From assembly GCA_031267175.1 (NCBI GenBank), contig JAIRZP010000224.1, forward strand, positions 1 to 6,041: a DNA stretch of 6,041 nt. Direction: 5' to 3'. Shown here piece after piece: positions 1 to 4,686 of the stretch. Under the pieces are notes generated by a model. That model did not search any database. It saw nothing but the letters and a program-made list of their open reading frames with translations, and was not told the DNA's origin. Positions within the stretch are counted from its first letter, which is position 1. Every line of letters starts with the position of its first letter. A program made the position numbers and the translations under genes. This DNA is from Coriobacteriales bacterium. Lineage in GTDB: Bacteria > Actinomycetota > Coriobacteriia > Coriobacteriales > UBA8131.

Positions 1-968
1 ATCTTGGCAACCGTCGCGAGGGTCACGGCCTGGACGGCCCCCTGACCAAGGCCCACGCAGAGAGCCGAGACGATGAGCAGCACGGGCCCCTGCATCTGGC
101 TCAGCAGCACAAAGCCAACGGTCAATATCGCCAACCCGGGAAAGATGACAGGACGCGAGCCCCAGCGGTCAAAGAGGCGGCCGACGAGGGGGCGCGACAC
201 GACGATGATAGCCGCATAAGCGATGAAGAACCAGCTCGCGGTGCCCGAAAGATCGACCTCCCGGGTAAACAGCGCGAGAAAGGCGACAATGGCCGCATAG
301 CTCAGGTACATAAACATGACGAGCGTGGACACCGGCATGACCGGCAGCTCGATGATGCTTCTCAACTTGAAGCCCTTGAACTCCTCGCGCTCCTCCGGGC
401 TCAAGGTGATGGTGCGCAGTCTGAGAAAAGCTACCAGCACCAACGCGAGGAGGAGCAGGCCCGAGCAGATGAGGAAGATGAGGGTGTAGTTGCCGAGTTC
501 GCTGAGAAACACCGCAACAAACGGGCCGAGGGCCGTGGCCACGGTGGCGGAGAGCTGGAAGTACCCCATGCCCCTTCCGGCACGCTCAGTGGGTACGATG
601 TCGGCAACGATGGTGGAGGTCGCAGAGACGATGATGCCAAAGCCAAAGCCGTGCACCGCGCGCACGAGGATGAACGAGGCAACGCTTGGAGCCAGGGGAT
701 AAAGCAACGAGGTCGCCAGCGCTATCAGCAGCCCGATGACGAGCGTGCGCCGGTAGGAGAGCAGGCCGAGCATCCTGCCCGCCACGAGACGGGACACAAG
801 CGCCCCCACAACGAATATGCCTGTCACCAGGCCGGCGATGCCGCTGTCTGTCTCGAAGTGGTCGATGGCATAGCCCGCGGTAACCACCGCAAGGAGGTAG
901 AAATTGCTCGCGTTGACAAAGTTCGCGAGGCTGGTGATGACAAACTCCCTGGTCCAGAGCTTCTGCAC
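1..968 (-). CDS. MFS transporter (MFS_1 type), C-terminus cut by window edge
   Basis: This is an integral membrane transporter of the major facilitator superfamily; the substrate is unknown. 322 codons are visible from a GTG start, running off base 1. The frame begins MQKLWTREFVITSLANF and is uninterrupted. Family signatures seen are a motif-B-like segment around residues 100-113 (LVRAVHGFGFG), a motif-C-like GPF at 148-150 in helix 5, a basic central loop at about 182-203, and a second-half motif A at 262-273 (VGRLFDRWGSRP). About ten hydrophobic segments are visible; a full protein would be near 390-400 residues, so roughly 70 are missing. I chose GTG at 968 because GGGAG lies 7 bases upstream (976-980) and helix 1 follows directly. 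It lies 26 bases behind the other MFS gene and is probably co-transcribed. It resembles uncharacterised YwoG/AraJ-like efflux proteins more than uptake permeases, but export is only inferred. Confidence 0.93.
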   Translation of the reverse strand, partial: MQKLWTREFVITSLANFVNASNFYLLAVVTAGYAIDHFETDSGIAGLVTGIFVVGALVSRLVAGRMLGLLSYRRTLVIGLLIALATSLLYPLAPSVASFILVRAVHGFGFGIIVSATSTIVADIVPTERAGRGMGYFQLSATVATALGPFVAVFLSELGNYTLIFLICSGLLLLALVLVAFLRLRTITLSPEEREEFKGFKLRSIIELPVMPVSTLVMFMYLSYAAIVAFLALFTREVDLSGTASWFFIAYAAIIVVSRPLVGRLFDRWGSRPVIFPGLAILTVGFVLLSQMQGPVLLIVSALCVGLGQGAVQAVTLATVAK

Positions 969-975
969 TATTTTT

Positions 976-980
976 CTCCC
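976..980 (-). promoter_or_regulatory. Ribosome binding site for the GTG-started MFS gene
   Basis: GGGAG on the minus strand sits 7 bases before the GTG at 968-966, within the 26-base gap after the TAA of the upstream MFS gene. It decides the start, since there is no ATG at the head of this frame. Confidence 0.7.
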
Positions 981-994
981 TGCCCCTCGCGCTG

Positions 995-2503
995 TTAAGA
1001 AGTGCTCCGTGTTGCCTGATGGTCGTTGGATTTGTTGGTGCTGGCTGTACGCGGGGTGCTTGTATCCTCAACATTCTCGGCCCCGTCGGCCGCAGTGCCC
1101 TTGTCGAGACTGAACACGCTCGGAAAGAAGCACCCCGCGCATACCGTGAGTATCATGCCCGCTCCGCTTGCCACAAAGATGGGCGGCACGCCAACGAACT
1201 CCGCCACGGGCCCGGAGATGAGCAGGCCCACGGGAGCGGCTATACCACTCAGCGAGCCAAACACGGCCATCACTCGTCCGAGCTTTTTGGGCTCGATATT
1301 CTTCTGGATCACCGCGAGTGTCGGGCTGTTGAAGAAGGCGCCGGACAGGGCCATGAAGCCAGTCAACACCACGAACACAAAGAAGGCATCCGGCGGCAAA
1401 AAGCCACAGGCAAGCGTAAAGGCACCGCAGGCTATCACACTGGCAATAATCAGCGGTATGAGTTTTTTGCCTCCTCCCCAGATGCCCAGAATCAGCGAGC
1501 CCAGCACAAAGCCGATGCCCCAGACCGCCTCTACCAGCGAGGCGGCATAGCCGTCGCCCCCAAAGTGCAGGGTGGTGAGCAGGGGAAACAGCGCCGCCAT
1601 GGGCATGAACGCCGCCGTGCAGACAAAAATCAACACGAAAAAGACCGTCATGCCGTGCCGCCGGCGTATGGCGGCGATGCCGTCGCGCATCTCGGAGAGG
1701 AGTCCCGTGCGTTCCTCCCGGGTGAGCTGGGCGCGCGGAATACGCACAAAGACGAGGGCTACACAGGCGACTATCGCCCCCGCGGCATCAAGCAGAAGCG
1801 CAAAAGGCAGGCCGAGTGTGGTGTAGAAGAGGATGCCCAGCGCCGGCGCACCGATGTTGGAGAGGCCCTGCAGCCCCTGGTCAAGCGTGGAGATGCGCAC
1901 CAGGTGGCGTTCGGGCACCAGGAGCGGCATGGCCGCCATCATCGCCGGCCCATGAAAGGTGACGCCCAGGCTCCTCACCGCCATCATCACGAGCACCAGC
2001 GGCACGTTTGCGTATCCCACAAAGATCAGCGCGCCGGTTACCAGACTCATGAAGGCTATGCCGAGATCGGCGAGGATCATGATGTGCTTGCGATCGTGCC
2101 TGTCCACAAAGGCACCGGCCAGAGGTCCCAGGAGAATCACCGGCAAAAAGAAGATCACCGAGGCCAGGGAGAGGATGAAGGGTGAGCCGGTCGTCTCGAC
2201 CAGATACCAGATAAGCGCAAATCCCGCCGCGCCTGAGGTCACAAAACTTATCGCCTGGCCAGCCCAGACCACAACGATGGCCTGACGCCAGGAGGAGGCA
2301 AGCGCAAGACCGGCAGCCGAGCGTTCTCCTACGATTGCCTGGTCGGCTGCCAGGGGCTCTCCCGTGTCAACAGTCGCAGTGGTTGGGGATTCTGCGTTGA
2401 CAACCAGGTGTTCTCCCGTATCTCCAGGCCCCTGATGGGCGCGGTGGGTGTCATGATGCCCACAGGGGTGTTGTTCACTTTCTGGCATTGCTGCTCTCAT
2501 CAT
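995..2503 (-). CDS. MFS efflux transporter, DHA3/MFS_3 (macrolide-efflux-like) type, with His-rich N-terminus
   Basis: A 502-residue membrane protein of the DHA3 branch of the MFS, whose known members export drugs such as macrolides by proton exchange; the substrate here is unknown. Motif A in the 2-3 loop reads GAFVDRHDRKHIM (about 130-142). The segment LVPERHLVRISTLDQGLQ (195-212) leading to GAP (218-220), and the second-half GRVMAVFGSLSGIAAPVG (409-426), are typical of this branch. About twelve hydrophobic segments span 75-462. Odd parts are a 70-residue hydrophilic N-terminus with a His/Cys cluster (H12, C14, H16, H17, H20, H23) and a low-complexity Ser/Thr tail (468-502). The start is uncertain: ATG at 2503 or 2500 has GAGAAAG almost touching it, while the ATG at 2488 has GAGAG 5 bases away. 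The choice changes only five residues. It is the first gene of the leftward pair and is divergent from the iron operon. No frameshift is seen. Confidence 0.94.
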   Translation of the reverse strand: MMRAAMPESEQHPCGHHDTHRAHQGPGDTGEHLVVNAESPTTATVDTGEPLAADQAIVGERSAAGLALASSWRQAIVVVWAGQAISFVTSGAAGFALIWYLVETTGSPFILSLASVIFFLPVILLGPLAGAFVDRHDRKHIMILADLGIAFMSLVTGALIFVGYANVPLVLVMMAVRSLGVTFHGPAMMAAMPLLVPERHLVRISTLDQGLQGLSNIGAPALGILFYTTLGLPFALLLDAAGAIVACVALVFVRIPRAQLTREERTGLLSEMRDGIAAIRRRHGMTVFFVLIFVCTAAFMPMAALFPLLTTLHFGGDGYAASLVEAVWGIGFVLGSLILGIWGGGKKLIPLIIASVIACGAFTLACGFLPPDAFFVFVVLTGFMALSGAFFNSPTLAVIQKNIEPKKLGRVMAVFGSLSGIAAPVGLLISGPVAEFVGVPPIFVASGAGMILTVCAGCFFPSVFSLDKGTAADGAENVEDTSTPRTASTNKSNDHQATRSTS

Positions 2504-2619
2504 CTTTCTCTGGTCAGGAAACGAAAGAACCTGTAATGATGGCAGAAGATGCTGGTAAGGGCAACCGAGGGCAAATACAGAAGAACTACGAGATGACGAG
2601 GATTATTTCAACAAAACTC

Positions 2620-2647
2620 TTGACATCGATGTTACCCCGGGTATACT
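2620..2647 (+). promoter_or_regulatory. Sigma-70/SigA-type promoter for the iron uptake operon
   Basis: A perfect -35 hexamer TTGACA (2620-2625) and a 5-of-6 -10 hexamer TATACT (2642-2647) are separated by 16 bases. Transcription would start near 2654, giving a leader of about 105 bases before the FTR1 start at 2760. This is the only near-consensus pair I see in the divergent region. Being so close to consensus, it would be expected to be held down by a repressor when iron is plentiful; that is inference. Confidence 0.75.
2621..2643. promoter_or_regulatory. Two adjacent dyads over the -35 element and spacer (candidate operator)
   Basis: The first dyad is a perfect 10-base palindrome ACATCGATGT (2623-2632), extended to 2621-2634 with one mismatched pair; it covers most of the -35 hexamer. 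The second is TACCC-C-GGGTA (2633-2643), running into the first bases of the -10. Repressors commonly bind at such positions. Neither dyad matches the DtxR/IdeR, Fur or MntR consensus as I know them, so no regulator is named. Confidence 0.4.
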
Positions 2648-2676
2648 TTGATATGTTAGCTATAGAATACTTTCAT
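2643..2676 (+). repeat. Direct repeat ATACTTT(G/C)AT across the -10 and start region
   Basis: ATACTTTGAT (2643-2652) recurs as ATACTTTCAT (2667-2676), 9 of 10 bases identical, with starts 24 bases apart. The first copy overlaps the -10 and the second lies about 13 bases past the expected transcription start. A repeat at this spacing could bind a dimer or two regulator units, or could be chance in AT-rich DNA. Confidence 0.35.
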
Positions 2677-2759
2677 GGGACGATGTATGCAGGTAGTCGG
2701 ACAGTGAGATGGGAGCAGGTGTGCAAGCAGGTAGTTCAGCTCAGGTGGCGGTTCCACAT

Positions 2760-3983
2760 ATGAATAAGAGATTTGGTTTGCTGGTCCTTGCCATGTTCCT
2801 GGCCCTGGCACTCATCGCGCCCTCCCCTGCCTACGCCGCCAGCAACGCCGACTACGAGACCTGGAACCAGATAGTCGATGACATGGAAGTCATCCTGGAG
2901 GACTCCTATGCCACCTATGAGCAGGGTGACGTAGCGGCCGCTAAGGCCCGGGTGGACGACGCCTACTACGGGTACTATGAGGCCCTCGGCTTTGAGAAGA
3001 CGGTCATGGCGCATATCTCCGGCGACCGTGCTGCCGCAGTGGAGTACCAGTTCAGCTTTGCCAAGCGGGCTATGGAAGAAGGCCGTGGCGAGGACGCGCG
3101 CGCCTCTCTCGACACGCTCATCTCGCTCTTGCGTGAGGATGCCACCACGCTCGATGGTGGCTCGGGCAACCCCTTCGTCGCCTTCTTTGGATCGCTCGTC
3201 ATCATCCTGCGCGAGGGCTTTGAGGCCATACTCGTCGTGGGAGCCATCATCGCCTACCTTGTCAAGAGCGGCAACCGCGAACAGACCCGGCCGGTCTATA
3301 TCGGCTGCATCCTGGCCCTCGTGGCCAGTGTGGCCCTGGCCTTTGCGCTCACGGCGCTTTCTGCTGCCAGCGGGGCCAACCAGGAGATTATCGAGGGCGC
3401 CACCATGCTGCTGGCCGTGCTCGTGCTGTTCTATGTGAGCAATTGGATGATTTCCAAGGCCGATGCCTCCCAGTGGAAGTCGTACATAGAAGGCAAGGTG
3501 AGCACCTCGATTGCGCGGGGCAGCGTCTTTGCACTGGCCTTTGCGGCCTTCCTCGCGGTCTTTCGTGAGGGCGCTGAGACGATCCTGTTCTACAACGCGC
3601 TCCTGGCGGGCACCGACGCGGACGCAACGGGCATGGTCTGGCTGGGACTCGGCGTGGGGGCCGTGGCACTCGTGGCCATCTTCCTCGCCATACGCTTCCT
3701 CTCCATCCGACTCCCGATCAAGCCCTTCTTTACGGGAACGAGCCTCGTGATGTTTGCGCTCTGTGTCACCTTTGTGGGCTCGGGAATCAAGGAGTTGCAG
3801 GAGGGCGGTGTCATCAGCGCAACGGCGATTACAGGCATGCCCACCGTTGACATCCTCGGCATCTATCCCACCGTCGAGACCCTCGTGCCGCAACTCATAA
3901 TCCTTGGTATCACCGTGATCACCATCACGTTTCAGATACGTAAGTGGAAGAAAAACAAGTCGATGCAACAGACAGGAGAGTAA
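2760..3983 (+). CDS. ftr1: FTR1-family high-affinity iron permease
   Basis: A 407-residue iron permease that carries iron, usually Fe(III), across the cytoplasmic membrane. Both iron-binding REXXE motifs are present: REGFE (151-155) in helix 1 and REGAE (269-273) in helix 4. Residues 1-26 form a signal peptide ending AYA, followed by an acidic, helical extracytoplasmic domain (about 28-135), then seven hydrophobic helices near 138-167, 179-202, 212-231, 253-283, 293-314, 322-342 and 375-392. Basic loops put the N-terminus outside and the C-terminus (RKWKKNK) inside. GIKELQEGG (342-350) and GIYPTVETLVPQ (367-378) are typical bacterial FTR1 segments. I chose ATG at 2760 because it starts the signal peptide cleanly; AGGTGG lies 11 bases upstream, a long spacing. 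An in-frame ATG at 2709 would add 17 residues unlike a signal peptide. Only 2 bases separate it from the next gene. From memory, FetM-type relatives have a larger N-terminal domain. Confidence 0.95.
   Translation: MNKRFGLLVLAMFLALALIAPSPAYAASNADYETWNQIVDDMEVILEDSYATYEQGDVAAAKARVDDAYYGYYEALGFEKTVMAHISGDRAAAVEYQFSFAKRAMEEGRGEDARASLDTLISLLREDATTLDGGSGNPFVAFFGSLVIILREGFEAILVVGAIIAYLVKSGNREQTRPVYIGCILALVASVALAFALTALSAASGANQEIIEGATMLLAVLVLFYVSNWMISKADASQWKSYIEGKVSTSIARGSVFALAFAAFLAVFREGAETILFYNALLAGTDADATGMVWLGLGVGAVALVAIFLAIRFLSIRLPIKPFFTGTSLVMFALCVTFVGSGIKELQEGGVISATAITGMPTVDILGIYPTVETLVPQLIILGITVITITFQIRKWKKNKSMQQTGE
3973..3980 (+). promoter_or_regulatory. Ribosome binding site for the P19-like lipoprotein gene
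   Basis: CAGGAGAG lies inside the last codons of the FTR1 gene, with its AGGAG core 8 bases before the ATG at 3986. It fixes the start at 3986 rather than an in-frame ATG at 3944, which lies inside FTR1 and would bury the signal peptide. Confidence 0.8.
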
Positions 3984-3985
3984 CA

Positions 3986-4612
3986 ATGAACAGACAAGCA
4001 AGAGAAGCAGCGTTAACCCCCCAGGCCACGGCGAGGAAGGTGATAGCCCTGCTCCTTGCCCTTGCCCTGGTGGTATTCGTGTCGCTGGCAGGCTGCACCC
4101 AGAGTGCCCCGAGTGGGGAGAGTACCGGGCCGGCCGACGCGGCTGGTTTTGAAGAGTATCCCATCGGTGACGACGAGGTCGTAGGGCCGCTCAACGTGGC
4201 AGCCGTCTATTTTCAGCCTGTGGATATGGAGCCTGCCGGCAACTCGCTGCCCGCGGCACAGTCCGACATGCACATTGAGGCCGACATCTCGGCGGCAGAA
4301 GGCAACGATCTGGGCTACGGCGTGGGCGACTTTGTGCCCAACCTCACCGTGGACTACGAGATAGAGGACTCCACCGGCAAGATGGTAACAGAGGGCGTCT
4401 TTATGCCCATGAGTGCTTCCGACGGCCCGCACTATGGAGCCAACATCAAGATAGGGCCGGCGGGCACCTACCTGGTACGCTTCATCATCCACAGCCCCGA
4501 AGAGCAGGGCTACCTGCTGCACACCGACGCGGAGACCGGCGTTGAGGGCACGTTCTGGACCACCCCGCTCGTAACCGAGTGGGAGTTCGACTGGGTACCG
4601 CGCGAGTGGTAA
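3986..4612 (+). CDS. p19: P19/Tp34-family iron-binding lipoprotein
   Basis: A 208-residue surface iron-binding protein of the Fe2+ transport protein family (Pfam Tp34), the partner of FTR1 in P19-type uptake. Residues 17-36 form a hydrophobic signal ending in the lipobox LAGC, so Cys37 should be lipidated and anchor the protein outside the membrane. A Ser/Gly/Ala linker (38-54) follows, then the immunoglobulin-like family domain to the end. In Campylobacter P19, copper is held by Met and His residues with a nearby Glu; the equivalents here appear to be His96 and Glu98 (DMHIEADI), Met140 or Met142 and His149 (FMPMSASDGPHYG), and His179 (LLHTDAETGV). The key site is therefore intact. The start at 3986 is set by AGGAG. 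The gene follows FTR1 by 2 bases, so translation is probably coupled. It corresponds to BfeO of bifidobacteria and FetP of E. coli. The family is certain; the metal preference is inferred. Confidence 0.95.
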   Translation: MNRQAREAALTPQATARKVIALLLALALVVFVSLAGCTQSAPSGESTGPADAAGFEEYPIGDDEVVGPLNVAAVYFQPVDMEPAGNSLPAAQSDMHIEADISAAEGNDLGYGVGDFVPNLTVDYEIEDSTGKMVTEGVFMPMSASDGPHYGANIKIGPAGTYLVRFIIHSPEEQGYLLHTDAETGVEGTFWTTPLVTEWEFDWVPREW

Positions 4613-4686
4613 ACCGGCGCTGGATTCGCGGTACGTATTCGCGTTGTGTATACGAGGCCTGCGAGTGAAAGGAGCACCGGCGAGGG
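4613..4686 (+). other. Intercistronic gap with short repeats and a ribosome binding site
   Basis: This 74-base gap separates the lipoprotein gene from the membrane protein gene. It contains two tandem 13-base units starting ATTCGCG (4624-4636 and 4637-4649, 10 of 13 identical), a weak inverted repeat CGTAT/ATACG (4634-4638, 4650-4654), and AAAGGAG (4668-4674), 12 bases before the next ATG. There is no strong GC stem with a T run, so I do not see a terminator, and co-transcription is likely. Confidence 0.6.

Larger units (their letters stand above)
2504..2759. other. Divergent intergenic control region
   Basis: These 256 bases separate the leftward MFS pair from the rightward iron operon. The 2600-2680 part is clearly more AT-rich than the flanking genes and holds the promoter, the dyads and a direct repeat listed separately. 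A forward frame through the region (from 2488) has no family features and is not called as a gene. I could not find a convincing -35/-10 pair for the leftward genes; the best AT-rich candidate on the minus strand is around 2600-2626 and is weak. Confidence 0.8.

Noticed and set aside
1019..2185. 388-codon open frame on the plus strand
   Set aside because: It lies wholly antisense to the DHA3-type transporter gene, and its product is a run of His, Arg, Gly and Gln with no hydrophobic core or known motif. Such frames are common opposite GC-rich genes.
2651..2669. Possible DtxR/IdeR box
   Set aside because: Only about 10 of 19 positions match the consensus, and the symmetry is limited to a central TAGCTA. 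This is too weak to call.
2709..2759. Upstream in-frame ATG for the FTR1 gene
   Set aside because: It would put 17 mostly polar residues before the signal peptide. The ATG at 2760 gives a normal MNKRF start.
2488..2763. 91-codon forward frame across the divergent region
   Set aside because: It runs through the promoter itself and overlaps the start of the leftward transporter. Only its last part (from 2683) is mentioned, as a possible leader frame.
3944..3985. Upstream in-frame ATG for the P19-like gene
   Set aside because: It lies within the FTR1 coding region, and the clear AGGAG site serves the ATG at 3986, which gives a standard lipoprotein signal.
2736..4001. 421-codon open frame on the minus strand
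   Set aside because: It is antisense to the FTR1 gene, which carries both REXXE motifs. The translation is His/Gly/Asp-rich without family features.
4634..4654. Possible terminator between the lipoprotein and DUF2318 genes
   Set aside because: The stem has only five pairs with an 11-base loop and no T run follows.
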